Part shown: positions 8,878 through 18,794 of the stretch, in pieces | How positions within the stretch are numbered: position 1 is the stretch's first letter | Layout of the letters: the number at the start of each line of letters is the position of its first letter | Assembly: GCF_000975095.1 (NCBI RefSeq) | Contig: NZ_BBRD01000001.1 | Location: forward strand, 1,755,467-1,819,466 | Reading direction: 5' to 3' | Source of the DNA: Demequina aestuarii | GTDB lineage: Bacteria > Actinomycetota > Actinomycetes > Actinomycetales > Demequinaceae | Length of the DNA: 64,000 nucleotides | Program-made: the position numbers and the translations under genes | Notes under the pieces: generated by a model | The model's input: only the letters and a program-made list of their open reading frames with translations | The model's database searches: none | Told to the model about the DNA's origin: nothing

Positions 8878-9555
8878 TCAGCCCGCGGCGACTCCTGCGA
8901 TGTACGGCTGGACCACTGCCGTGACGACGCCGCCCTCGAGGCGCAGCCACACGCCGCGGTGATCGCCCGAGTCGGGTCCGTTCGTGGCCTGCGGGAAGCC
9001 CGCCGCCGTGATCGGCTCCCACTGGGTTGACGCCAGGTAGGCGTCCGCGCCGGCGGCGATGCGCAACGTGCGCTCATGGATGACGTCGTTGTTGACCACG
9101 TGGTTGGCGAGCACGCCGTGCTCGTCCTCGTCGGTCTGGGTCGCGGCATACGCCTCGAACTGCTCTGTTCCGGGACCGTAGACGCACGCGACGTCCACCG
9201 TCACCCGGAACTCGTCGTAGTCGACCACGAACGCGTACCAGTCGCCGTCCGGCAGGGTCTCCGCCTCTTCGTCCGCACATCCGGCGCCCAGGGCGCCATC
9301 CTCACCCGGCTGTCCGGACATCGCCACGAGATGCTGAAGGCCCTCAGACACGAGCGCCGAGGCTGAGTCTGCGGTGTCGTTGGCGTCTCCGGCGCCTTCG
9401 GCAGCGTCGAGCGCTGACGAGTCAGCCGCCGTCGAGACGTCTGTCTGGAGCTCCGCCTGCGCGGGCGCGCCATCCACCGCGGCGGGCTCGCATGCTGCAA
9501 GCACCAACGCGCCAGCGAGCACCCATGCCCGCCGGGGAGTGTTCATCGTTGCCAT
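8878..9555 (-). CDS. Predicted lipoprotein of unknown function
   Basis: A 225-residue exported protein that I do not recognise. The N-terminus has positive residues (PRR), a hydrophobic core (WVLAGALVLA) and a lipobox with Cys at residue 22. An Asp/Ala-rich linker follows. The mature domain contains two further Cys residues (GCADEE and VACVYG), a plausible disulfide, and a WYAFVVDYDEFRVTVDVAC strand pair. An AGGGGA site precedes the ATG at 9555. It lies immediately downstream of the ApbE/FMN-binding/reductase genes on the same strand, with a 60-bp gap. Membership of that unit is possible but not shown. Confidence 0.75.
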   Translation of the reverse strand: MATMNTPRRAWVLAGALVLAACEPAAVDGAPAQAELQTDVSTAADSSALDAAEGAGDANDTADSASALVSEGLQHLVAMSGQPGEDGALGAGCADEEAETLPDGDWYAFVVDYDEFRVTVDVACVYGPGTEQFEAYAATQTDEDEHGVLANHVVNNDVIHERTLRIAAGADAYLASTQWEPITAAGFPQATNGPDSGDHRGVWLRLEGGVVTAVVQPYIAGVAAG

Positions 9556-9615
9556 CGATTTCCCCTCGGCTCAGCCGTGTGCCCGCCAATCTAGCGCAAG
9601 ACTGAGAATGATGCA

Positions 9616-10401
9616 TCACGCCCGCCTGCGCTCCCATCCGGGGCTCGACTGCGCGTGCACCTTCCCCTCGAGGGTGCGCAGGGCCATCACGTCGACACCG
9701 TGATCGAGAGCCAGCTTCAGAGTCTTCTTCCCCCCGGCGACGATCGCGGTCGCCCAGGCATCGCACGCGATCAGGTCGGTGCCGCGCACGCTGACCTGCG
9801 CGTAGTGCGTCGCCGGCGTGCCCGTCCGGGGGTCCCAGATGTGGCCCGGTCGGTGGGCGTCGCCGGAGGTGGCGAGCGCCGATGCGCGCGCATCGAGCAC
9901 CGTCGCGCTCACCATCGGCGCGACGGACGTCTCTGCGGCGGCGGCGCGCGGATCCGCGATCCCCACGCGCCAGCCGCCGTCGGCAGGCCCACGGCCGTCG
10001 ACGACGACGTCGCCCGCGCATCCCCATAGCCACCCGGTCGCCCCGAGCAGCCCGAGCCTCCACCGCACCCGTTCCATCGCCCAGGTCTTGACGACGCCGG
10101 TCGGGTCGATCGCGCCCGCAGGACTGCGCGCGTCGAACGCTCCCGAGGTCTCGTCGCGGAACCGCTCGCACAGGTCGAGCACCTCGGCCACGGCGGGCGG
10201 CGCATCAGCCACCCCGCACTCTCCCCGCGACAGGCGCGAGATCCACGAGTCCTCTCGATAGGTGGAGAAGACCTCGTCGACCCACCGCAGGTCGGACTCG
10301 ACGTGACTCATCACCACCTCGAGCGCCTCTGGCGAGACGTCGCCCTCCGCCTCCAGGCGGAAGTCCATGGTCATCGCCGTGACCGTGCAGGAGGCGCTCA
10401 T
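9616..10401 (-). CDS. apbE: FAD:protein FMN transferase (ApbE family)
   Basis: A 261-residue ApbE-type flavin transferase that attaches FMN covalently to Thr/Ser of partner proteins using FAD and Mg2+. Motifs are VFSTYREDSWISRL, the family hallmark DPTGVVKTWAMERV, GCAGDVVVDGRG, HIWDPRTGTPA and CDAWATAIVAGG. No signal peptide or lipobox is visible at the chosen ATG, unlike many ApbE lipoproteins. Flavinylation may therefore happen in the cytoplasm. The start lies 3 nt after the stop of the FMN-binding-domain gene, which is the obvious substrate. Confidence 0.9.
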   Translation of the reverse strand: MSASCTVTAMTMDFRLEAEGDVSPEALEVVMSHVESDLRWVDEVFSTYREDSWISRLSRGECGVADAPPAVAEVLDLCERFRDETSGAFDARSPAGAIDPTGVVKTWAMERVRWRLGLLGATGWLWGCAGDVVVDGRGPADGGWRVGIADPRAAAAETSVAPMVSATVLDARASALATSGDAHRPGHIWDPRTGTPATHYAQVSVRGTDLIACDAWATAIVAGGKKTLKLALDHGVDVMALRTLEGKVHAQSSPGWERRRA

Positions 10402-10404
10402 GCG

Positions 10405-11022
10405 CTAGAGCCCGGCGTCGTCGAACGCCGCCTGCGCGGACTCCACCATCGCGGGCGACGTGTAGCTGGCGCCGGACACGTATTCGACGTCGGCGCTCTG
10501 CGCTTCGAGAATGCGCTCTTCGAGCACCGGCAGCGCCATCGCGTTGACCTGGCGCGACTCCGCCGCCTCGGTTCCCGCGACGGGGAACTCCACGTCCACG
10601 ACGACGCCGTCGACGATGTGCAGCCGCACCTGGTAGTCACCACGGATGTTCGTCACGACCGGTCCGTCGATGACGTCGCCGCACTCCTCGCCCCCACCCG
10701 CTGGGGGCGCAGGAGATGCTGACGGCACGCCGCCTTCGACGGGTGCGTCCTCGTCCTGATCGTCGTCGCTCGGATCGTCGTCTCGTTCGCGCTCCTCGAG
10801 AGAGTCGTCGGAATTGCCGCGGCCCGAGTTGGAGTCGGGATCGATGTCGCGGTCGTCGTCGGCCGCGACGCGCAGCGCCGCGCCCGTTCCGCCCTCTGCG
10901 CAGGGGTCATCGGCACCCGGCTGCGCCTGCGTCTGCTCGACCGCATCGGGCGCTGCGACCCACCCCGCCGTCAGAATGACGGCGGACGCCCCGCCCACCA
11001 TGATTGACCGAGATGCTCTCAT
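10405..11022 (-). CDS. Exported FMN-binding-domain protein
   Basis: A 205-residue protein with an N-terminal hydrophobic anchor or signal (IMVGGASAVILTAGWVAAP). A very acidic, disordered linker follows at roughly residues 50-105 (Asp/Glu runs). The C-terminal FMN-binding domain ends in VSGASYTSPAM, an ApbE-type flavinylation motif with T188 as the likely attachment site. The ATG at 11022 lies 4 nt after the stop of the membrane reductase gene. Its neighbours supply the flavin transferase and an electron donor. Its role is probably extracytoplasmic one-electron transfer to an unknown acceptor. Confidence 0.86.
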   Translation of the reverse strand: MRASRSIMVGGASAVILTAGWVAAPDAVEQTQAQPGADDPCAEGGTGAALRVAADDDRDIDPDSNSGRGNSDDSLEERERDDDPSDDDQDEDAPVEGGVPSASPAPPAGGGEECGDVIDGPVVTNIRGDYQVRLHIVDGVVVDVEFPVAGTEAAESRQVNAMALPVLEERILEAQSADVEYVSGASYTSPAMVESAQAAFDDAGL

Positions 11023-11026
11023 GCCG

Positions 11027-12382
11027 TCACCACCCGAACTCTTCGCGATGCACCGCGTCGCGGGGAACCCCCGCGGCCAGCGCATCTGCCTCAACCGCCA
11101 GCGCCCACGGTCGCGGGCCACAGATGTAGACGTCCGTGTCGCCCGGCCGGTCCACGAGTTCCCGCACCGCGGCCGGCTGTTCGAGGGTGCCCCACGTGTC
11201 GCCGCGAGCACCGAGCAGCACCTCGAGGCGTGCCCCTCGTTCCGCAGCGAGCGCCTCCACCTCGTCAAGCAGGGGCGCCTCGTCCCGTGAGCGCGCCCTG
11301 ATCACCACGGTGATGTCGTCCCCCGAGGGGGCGGCCTCGAGCATCGAGCGCACGGGCGTCACGCCGATGCCCGCCGCGACCAGCAGCAGCGACTCCCGGG
11401 TCCTCGTCGCGTGCGTGAAGACGCCCAACGGTCCTTCCGCGAGCACGCGGGTCCCGGGCTCGAGAGCTCGCACCCGTGCCGAGCCGTCCCCCGAGGCCTT
11501 CACGGTGATGCGAAGGCGGTCGCCCGGCGCTGCCGAGAGCGAGTACGGGTGCGACTGGGTGCGCAGCCCCGGCGAGAGGAACCGCCACAGGAAGAACTGA
11601 CCGGCGCTGGCGCGCAGCCGCGCGAGGTCGCGCCCGGTGAGAGTGACGGTCGTGGAACCGTCGGGACGGGCGTCGACCGACTCCACCGTCAGCCCGTGGC
11701 GCCGCAGCAGCACCAGCGGACGGATCAGCCTGAACACCACGAACGAGCCGATGGACGCGGTCCATAGGGCTGCCCAGAACCACCACGCGAGACCGCCCGA
11801 CCGGAAGGTGGATCCCTCGAGGAACTGGTGGGGCACGGCGAACGCGACACCCACGTACACCAGCATGTGCACCGCGTGCCAGCGCTCGTACGGCACTCGC
11901 AGCCGTACTGCTGCGACCGAGGTCACGAACACGATGAGGAAGGCGGCTGCGGCGATCTGCGCGAACAGCATGAACCAGCCGTAGTTCGACCACGACAGCG
12001 ACTGCTCCACGAATGAGCGCCCGTCGTAGATGCCCGTCATGCCCGTCATCAGCGCCAGGTGCACGAACAGCAGGACGATGGCGACGGGGCCGATGCGGGT
12101 GTGCCGGGCGATCGCACGGTCGTGACCGATCGCGCGCTCCACCCACGGCGCGCGTGAGGCGAGCAGCACCTGCGTCATCATCAGCACTGCGGCGACGATC
12201 CCGAGCGCACGCCCGAGGGTGTAGAACCAGTCCGTCGCGGTCTCCGCGAGCAGACCGCCGGAGGCGATCATGAGTGCGATGCCGCACGCGCACGCGAGCC
12301 AGATGGCGGCCTCGAGGCCGTCGATCCACCAGCCCCGGCGCTCGGCAGTGCGGGCGCGCGGGCCCGTCGTCATCGCTGTCAC
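11027..12382 (-). CDS. Ferric-reductase-like membrane flavoprotein (FRD + FNR domains)
   Basis: A 451-residue protein. The N-terminal half has about six transmembrane helices with candidate haem-ligand His residues in HTRIGPVAIVLLFVH and WHAVHMLVYVGVAF. The C-terminal half is a ferredoxin-NADP reductase module: HPYSLSAAPGD (FAD), LLLVAAGIGVTPVRSM (NAD(P)H), and YICGPRPW with C-terminal EEFGW. It would move electrons from cytoplasmic NAD(P)H to the outer face of the membrane. GTG at 12382 and ATG at 12373 are both plausible starts. AAGGGAG lies close to the GTG. It heads the unit reductase / FMN-binding protein / apbE. Confidence 0.88.
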   Translation of the reverse strand: MTAMTTGPRARTAERRGWWIDGLEAAIWLACACGIALMIASGGLLAETATDWFYTLGRALGIVAAVLMMTQVLLASRAPWVERAIGHDRAIARHTRIGPVAIVLLFVHLALMTGMTGIYDGRSFVEQSLSWSNYGWFMLFAQIAAAAFLIVFVTSVAAVRLRVPYERWHAVHMLVYVGVAFAVPHQFLEGSTFRSGGLAWWFWAALWTASIGSFVVFRLIRPLVLLRRHGLTVESVDARPDGSTTVTLTGRDLARLRASAGQFFLWRFLSPGLRTQSHPYSLSAAPGDRLRITVKASGDGSARVRALEPGTRVLAEGPLGVFTHATRTRESLLLVAAGIGVTPVRSMLEAAPSGDDITVVIRARSRDEAPLLDEVEALAAERGARLEVLLGARGDTWGTLEQPAAVRELVDRPGDTDVYICGPRPWALAVEADALAAGVPRDAVHREEFGW

Positions 12383-12422
12383 GTGTCTCCCTTGGGTTCG
12401 CCGTCGGTGGACGAACGTCGCC

Positions 12423-12452
12423 AGTATCCCCCGCGTTCCCGGCCTTTGTCAT
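12423..12452 (-). promoter_or_regulatory. Candidate promoter of the reductase/FMN/apbE unit
   Basis: On the minus strand ATGACA (12452-12447) and GATACT (12428-12423) are separated by 18 bp, about 40 nt upstream of the reductase start. Confidence 0.5.
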
Positions 12453-12501
12453 CGTGCTCGGCACGATCCTCAGCACACCCGCGGGTTCATCCCGGCTCAG
12501 T

Positions 12502-13584
12502 TCAGCCGACCGCCACGCCCCTCAGCACGACGTGCGCCGGATGGGCAAGCTCGGCAATGTCGGCGCGCGGGTCCCGCCGGTACACGACCAGGTCCGCGCT
12601 CGCGCCCTCAGTGAGCGAGTCCGCGCCCAGGAACGCGCGCGCACGCCAGCTCGCGGCGGCCACCGCATCGGCCGCAGGAACTCCCGCCGTGACGATCTCA
12701 GCGGCCTCGCGAGGCAGCAGTCCGTGCCCGAGGGTGCCGCCCGCATCGGTGCCGACCAGGAGCGGGACCCCCGTCTCCCAGAGCGCGCGGACCTGCTCGT
12801 AGCGACGCTCGTGCATGCCGCGCATGCGCTCGGCGTAGCGCGGGAACCTGGCATCCCCGGCGTCCGCGTACGCCGCGAACTGTTCCACCTGCAGCAGCGT
12901 GGGCACCACGGGGATCCCGGCGGCGGCCGCGACACGCATGTGCTCCTCGGTCATGCCGGTGCCGTGCTCGATGCAGTCGATGCCCGCGTCCAAGAGGGGA
13001 CCGATCGCCTCGTGCGAGAAGGCGTGGACCGTCGCGCGGGCGCCCTCCGCGTGCACGGCGGCCAACGCATCCGCCACCTGGGCGGGGCTCCACAATGGGG
13101 TGAGGTCGCCCTCCTCGCGGTCGATCCAGTCGCCGATGAGCTTGATCCAGCCGTCTCCCTTGCGAGCCTCGTCGACGGCGACCGTGGTGAGGTCCTCCGG
13201 TTCGATCTCGCGGGCGTAGTAGCGCAGGTAGCGCTTGGGACGCGCGATGAACCGTGCGGCGCGGATCAGGCGGGGCAGGTCGGCGCGCGTGTGCACGAAG
13301 GACGTGTCGAGCGGTGAGCCTGCATCCCGGATCAGCAGCGTGCCGGCGTCCCGGTCCACCGTCGCCTGCTTGGCGGCCAGGTCACGGTCGGTAGCGCCGC
13401 CGGAGTCCAGGCCCACGTGACAGTGGACGTCGACCAGCCCAGGGATCACGATGCCCGGGACCGTGGTGACCTCGCCCATGTGGCGCGGGCGCTCGTACGT
13501 GATGCGCCCGTCGATCACCCACGCCTCGCCGCGGACGTCGTCATCCCCGACGACGACCGGCCCGGTGAGGTGGAGGGCGGGCAC
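12502..13584 (-). CDS. Metal-dependent amidohydrolase (imidazolonepropionase/prolidase-like)
   Basis: A 360-residue enzyme starting at a GTG that overlaps the TAG of ffh (TAGTG). The frame continues upstream through ffh but without conservation. The TIM-barrel metal motifs are complete: VDVHCHV, a candidate carboxylated Lys in GWIKLIGDW, TVHAFSHEA, CIEHGTGM and VGTDAGGTLGHG. Such enzymes hydrolyse cyclic amides or X-Pro/X-Arg dipeptides. The substrate cannot be assigned. It is a distant relative of the amidohydrolase at 44742-46007. Its position after ffh gives no functional hint. Confidence 0.85.
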   Translation of the reverse strand: MPALHLTGPVVVGDDDVRGEAWVIDGRITYERPRHMGEVTTVPGIVIPGLVDVHCHVGLDSGGATDRDLAAKQATVDRDAGTLLIRDAGSPLDTSFVHTRADLPRLIRAARFIARPKRYLRYYAREIEPEDLTTVAVDEARKGDGWIKLIGDWIDREEGDLTPLWSPAQVADALAAVHAEGARATVHAFSHEAIGPLLDAGIDCIEHGTGMTEEHMRVAAAAGIPVVPTLLQVEQFAAYADAGDARFPRYAERMRGMHERRYEQVRALWETGVPLLVGTDAGGTLGHGLLPREAAEIVTAGVPAADAVAAASWRARAFLGADSLTEGASADLVVYRRDPRADIAELAHPAHVVLRGVAVG

Positions 13585-15173
13585 TACTTGAGGTACTTGC
13601 TCAGGTCCGCGTCGACGGAGGACGGATCGAAGTCCTCCTGCTTGCCCAGGCCGAAGGCGCTGCCTGGCGCCGCCTGCTTGGGGGTGCGGTTCTTCGCGGC
13701 CGCCTCCTGCTGGGCACGCTTGGCCGGGTTGCCCGACTTGCCCTTGACCTTGCGCTGCGGCGCCTGCTTGCCCTTCGACTTCTTGCCGCCGGGCATCCCG
13801 CCCCACGCTCCGGGACCGCCGCCCTGGCCGGGCAGCTGCGGCATGTTCCCGCCGTTGGCGTTGATCGCGCGCATCATCTGCTGCGCCTGCTCGAAGCGCT
13901 TGACCAAAGAGTTGATGTCCGCGACGGTCATGCCAGAGCCGCGCGCGATGCGCGCACGACGCGAGCCGTTGAGCAGTTTGGGGTTGTCGCGCTCGAGAGG
14001 CGTCATCGACTGGATGATCGCCTCGGTGCGCACCAGCTCGCGCTCGTCGAAGTTCTCGATCTGGTCGCGCATGGCGCCCATACCGGGGAGCATCCCCAGC
14101 ATCTTCTTCATCGAGCCCATGTTCTTGAGCTGCTGCATCTGCGACAGGAAGTCCGTGAAGGTGAAGTCCTCGCCCTTCGAGACCTTCTCCGCCATGCGGG
14201 CGGCCTCGTCCTGGTCGAAGGCCTTCTCGGCCTGCTCGATCAGCGTGAGGATGTCCCCCATGTCGAGGATGCGCCCCGCCATGCGGTCGGGGTGGAACAC
14301 CTCGAAGTCGGTGAGCTTCTCACCCGTCGACGCGAACATGATGGGGCGGCCGGTGACCTCGCGCACGGACAGCGCCGCGCCACCGCGCGTGTCGCCGTCG
14401 AGCTTGGTGAGCACCACACCGGTGAAGTCGACGCCCTGCTGGAAGGCGGTGGCAGTCGCGACGGCGTCCTGGCCGATCATCGAGTCGATGACGAACAGCA
14501 CCTCGTCTGGCTCGACCGCCTTGCGGATGTCCGCGGCCTGCTTCATGAGCTCGGCATCGACGCCCAGGCGACCGGCGGTGTCGACGATCACCACGGAGTG
14601 CTGGCGCTGCTCCGCCTCCTTGAGTCCCTTCTTGGCGACCTTGACAGGGTTGCCACGCTCGCGCTCCCCCTCGCGTGTGACGCCGGGCTCCGGAGCGAAG
14701 ACCGGCACCCCGGCGCGCTCGCCGACCACCTGAAGCTGGTTCACCGCGTTGGGTCGCTGCAGGTCCGCCGCCACCAGCAGCGGGGTGTGCCCCTGCTCCT
14801 TGAGGTGGTGAGCGAGCTTGCCCGCCAGCGTGGTCTTTCCTGCTCCCTGGAGACCCGCGAGCATGATCACGGTGGGCCCGTGCTTGGCGTGGCGCAGCGG
14901 GCGGGACTCGCCGCCGAGGATCGCGATGAGCTCCTCGTTGACGATCTTGACGACCTGTTCACCAGGGTTCAGGGCGCCGGACACCTCGACGCCGAGCGCG
15001 CGTTCGCGCACGTTGCCCGTGAAGGTCTTCACGACGGACACGGCGACGTCGGCGTCGAGCAGTGCGCGGCGGATCTCGCGGATGGTCCCGTCGATGTCCG
15101 CCTCGGTCAGCCTGCCCTTGCCCCGCAGGTTGCGGAAGGTGGAGGTCAGGCGGTCGGAGAGGTTCGCGAACAC
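13584..15173 (-). CDS. ffh: Signal recognition particle GTPase Ffh (SRP54)
   Basis: A 529-residue protein that binds signal sequences and 4.5S/SRP RNA and docks with FtsY. The N domain (FANLSDRLTSTFRNLRG) is followed by the G domain, with GLQGAGKTTLAGKLA (P-loop), DTAGRLGVD and TKLDGDTRGGAALS. The Met-rich M domain contains MGSMKKMLGMLPGMGAM. A Gly/Lys/Gln-rich tail ends the protein. Its receptor gene ftsY lies 3.6 kb away on the same strand. Confidence 0.97.
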   Translation of the reverse strand: MFANLSDRLTSTFRNLRGKGRLTEADIDGTIREIRRALLDADVAVSVVKTFTGNVRERALGVEVSGALNPGEQVVKIVNEELIAILGGESRPLRHAKHGPTVIMLAGLQGAGKTTLAGKLAHHLKEQGHTPLLVAADLQRPNAVNQLQVVGERAGVPVFAPEPGVTREGERERGNPVKVAKKGLKEAEQRQHSVVIVDTAGRLGVDAELMKQAADIRKAVEPDEVLFVIDSMIGQDAVATATAFQQGVDFTGVVLTKLDGDTRGGAALSVREVTGRPIMFASTGEKLTDFEVFHPDRMAGRILDMGDILTLIEQAEKAFDQDEAARMAEKVSKGEDFTFTDFLSQMQQLKNMGSMKKMLGMLPGMGAMRDQIENFDERELVRTEAIIQSMTPLERDNPKLLNGSRRARIARGSGMTVADINSLVKRFEQAQQMMRAINANGGNMPQLPGQGGGPGAWGGMPGGKKSKGKQAPQRKVKGKSGNPAKRAQQEAAAKNRTPKQAAPGSAFGLGKQEDFDPSSVDADLSKYLK

Positions 15174-15245
15174 AGGTGTCCCTTCGAGGAAAGCGTGGCC
15201 ACCAGCCTACCCGGCGCCTCACCGTGCGTCTGATCGCGGGCCGGT

Positions 15246-17030
15246 TCAGACGCCGCGCTCGCCAGGGCCGTCCGACTGGCCCAGCGCTCGCCGGGCGTGG
15301 GCGGTCAAGGTGTCGATGAGGCTGGCCCGCCAGGGGGTCCACGCCTTGGGCCCTGCGGCCCGCGCATCGGCCTCGGTGAGAGCCCGCAGCGTGTCCAGGA
15401 GGTCGAGCCGATGCTCCACGGCGTCCAGCAGCCGCGCGACCGTCGCAGGCGCGGTCGGGTCCTCCTTGGTCGCGAGCTCCGCGAGCGTGAGGTGTTCGCG
15501 CACCAGCAGCTCGAGATCGTGTGCGGCGGCAGGTGCCAGGTCGAGCCTGCGAGCAATGCCGGGGATCAGCGCGGCGCCATCAAGCGAGTGGTTCGTCGCT
15601 CCCGGGCGCTTGCCGATGTCGTGGAGCCACGCCGCGAGCAGCAGCACGTCGCCGTCGGCCACGTGACGACGGTGCTTGCCCGCCAGCACCACCGTCTCGA
15701 GCATGTGGCGGTCGACCGTGAACCGATGCACCGGGCTGCGCTGCGGACGGTTGCGCACCCCTTCCCATTCGGGGACCCAGCGCACGGCCTGACCGTGAAG
15801 GTCGACCGCTTCCCAGACGGCGATGAGGTGCTGGCTCGCGCGCAGGAGGTCGCGCAGGTGCACGCGGGCCTGCTCCGGCCACGGATCAGGAAGATCAGGC
15901 GTGTGCGCCAGCGCCGCCAGCAGGTGCGGCGAGAAGTTCAGTCCCGTCGTGGCGGCCGTCGAGGCGGCGCGCAGCGGCAGCAGTGCGTCGGAGACGGGCT
16001 CAGCGTGCGGGGCCAGGGCCAGCTCGCCATCGACGTCGATGAGCCCGGAGGCGACCTCGACATGGCGCGGGGCGATGCCGCGCCGGCGCGCCTTCCACGC
16101 CCGCGAGCCGATGCCGGAGCGCTCGAGCGCACTGCGCGCACCGCGCTCGGTGGTGTCGAGGGCGTAGGCGACGGTGCGGCCCGCCTCGGCGAGCGACGCC
16201 AGCAGATCATCGGGGTGATCGAAGCCCTGGAGCTCCGCCACCTCGTCAGCGATGTGCCGCCCCAGCACGTTCACGGGCCGGCCGGTCACGATCTGAATCG
16301 CGTCGCGGACGTCCTTGAGGTGGATGCCCGCCTCGTCGACAGCGCCGTGCGGTCGGTCAGTCAGCCACGTCGCGGACAGCGCGGTCAGACTCATGTGATC
16401 ACGGAGCCCACCACGCGCCTCCTTGAGATGAGGCTCGATCAGGTACGCGAGTTCGCCGTGACGCTCGGCGCGTTGACGCGACGCGGCGAGCAGTTCGGGG
16501 AGGCGCTTGCGCGCGGCGGAACGCCAGTCCTGATAGATCGCCGAGCGCGCCTGCTGAGCAAGTGCCGCGTCACCCGCGACCGGGTGCAGGTCGAGAAGGC
16601 CGGCCGCGGCGGCGAGGTCCTTCGACGCCACCTGGCGGCACTCGGTGAGCGAGCGCATCGAATAGTCGAGCTCCAGCCCGGCGTCCCAGATCGGGTACCA
16701 CAGGCGCTGCGCAAGTTCCGCGACGTCCTGCGTGGCGTGGGTGCGCCCGTCATGGATCAGCACCAGGTCGAGGTCGGACCACGGGCCCGCGTCGCCGCGG
16801 CCGATCGACCCCACTGCGCCCAGAGCCACTCCCTCAGCGAGCGGCTCGGAGTCATCCCAGTGCTCGCGCAGCCGGGTGAGCATCAGTTCGGTGATCGCCG
16901 TGCGGCGCTCCGGCCCGGTGACTCCGGCGGTGACGAGCGAATCGGCGAGGGCGGCCCGTTCACGCTTGAGGTCCCGCACCCCGTGGGGGTGCGGGACCTC
17001 AGCGTGCGGACCGTGAGAGGCAGTGCCCAT
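15246..17030 (-). CDS. glnD: PII nucleotidylyl-transferase/removing enzyme GlnD, lacking ACT domains
   Basis: A 594-residue protein in the amtB-PII-glnD order. It has the nucleotidyltransferase motif GSIGRGDAGPWSDLDLVLI, the GlnD middle region (KDVRDAIQIVTGRPVNVLGR), and an HD domain (SPVHRFTVDRHMLETV ... LAAWLHDIGK). GlnD normally continues with two C-terminal ACT domains that sense glutamine. Here the frame stops right after the HD helices, and only 72 bp separates it from ffh, so nothing remains of them. The ATG at 17030 has AAGGA five nt upstream; an earlier ATG at 17042 does not. Glutamine sensing must be missing or supplied elsewhere. Confidence 0.9.
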   Translation of the reverse strand: MGTASHGPHAEVPHPHGVRDLKRERAALADSLVTAGVTGPERRTAITELMLTRLREHWDDSEPLAEGVALGAVGSIGRGDAGPWSDLDLVLIHDGRTHATQDVAELAQRLWYPIWDAGLELDYSMRSLTECRQVASKDLAAAAGLLDLHPVAGDAALAQQARSAIYQDWRSAARKRLPELLAASRQRAERHGELAYLIEPHLKEARGGLRDHMSLTALSATWLTDRPHGAVDEAGIHLKDVRDAIQIVTGRPVNVLGRHIADEVAELQGFDHPDDLLASLAEAGRTVAYALDTTERGARSALERSGIGSRAWKARRRGIAPRHVEVASGLIDVDGELALAPHAEPVSDALLPLRAASTAATTGLNFSPHLLAALAHTPDLPDPWPEQARVHLRDLLRASQHLIAVWEAVDLHGQAVRWVPEWEGVRNRPQRSPVHRFTVDRHMLETVVLAGKHRRHVADGDVLLLAAWLHDIGKRPGATNHSLDGAALIPGIARRLDLAPAAAHDLELLVREHLTLAELATKEDPTAPATVARLLDAVEHRLDLLDTLRALTEADARAAGPKAWTPWRASLIDTLTAHARRALGQSDGPGERGV

Positions 17031-17061
17031 CGGGTCCTTCATTGAGAGTGAACGGAACCGA

Positions 17062-18641
<1,580 letters not shown>

Positions 18642-18702
18642 TCTGCTTCTCCTTTGTTTTCCCGCCCGTTCGGCGAGTCAGGAGTCACCCTCCCGCAGTT
18701 GT

Positions 18703-18740
18703 GTTGCCTCTGAACCTCCGCCGTGTTTCCGTACGGTTAC
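18703..18740 (-). promoter_or_regulatory. GlnR box upstream of amtB
   Basis: On the minus strand GTAAC (18740-18736), N6, GAAAC (18729-18725) matches the actinobacterial GlnR half-site pair exactly. With the same 6-bp spacing it continues as GAGGT and then GCAAC, a degenerate second pair. The position fits nitrogen-starvation activation of amtB-PII-glnD. Confidence 0.75.
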
Positions 18741-18794
18741 ATCAGCCGCGCTGCGGTAAAAGGTGTGTTGCGGGTGAGGAGGAGCGGGAACCTC

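Noticed and set aside
12454-12478. A GTGCT/AGCAC hairpin as terminator
   Set aside because: Short, imperfect stem with no U-tract; it overlaps the candidate promoter region of the reductase unit.
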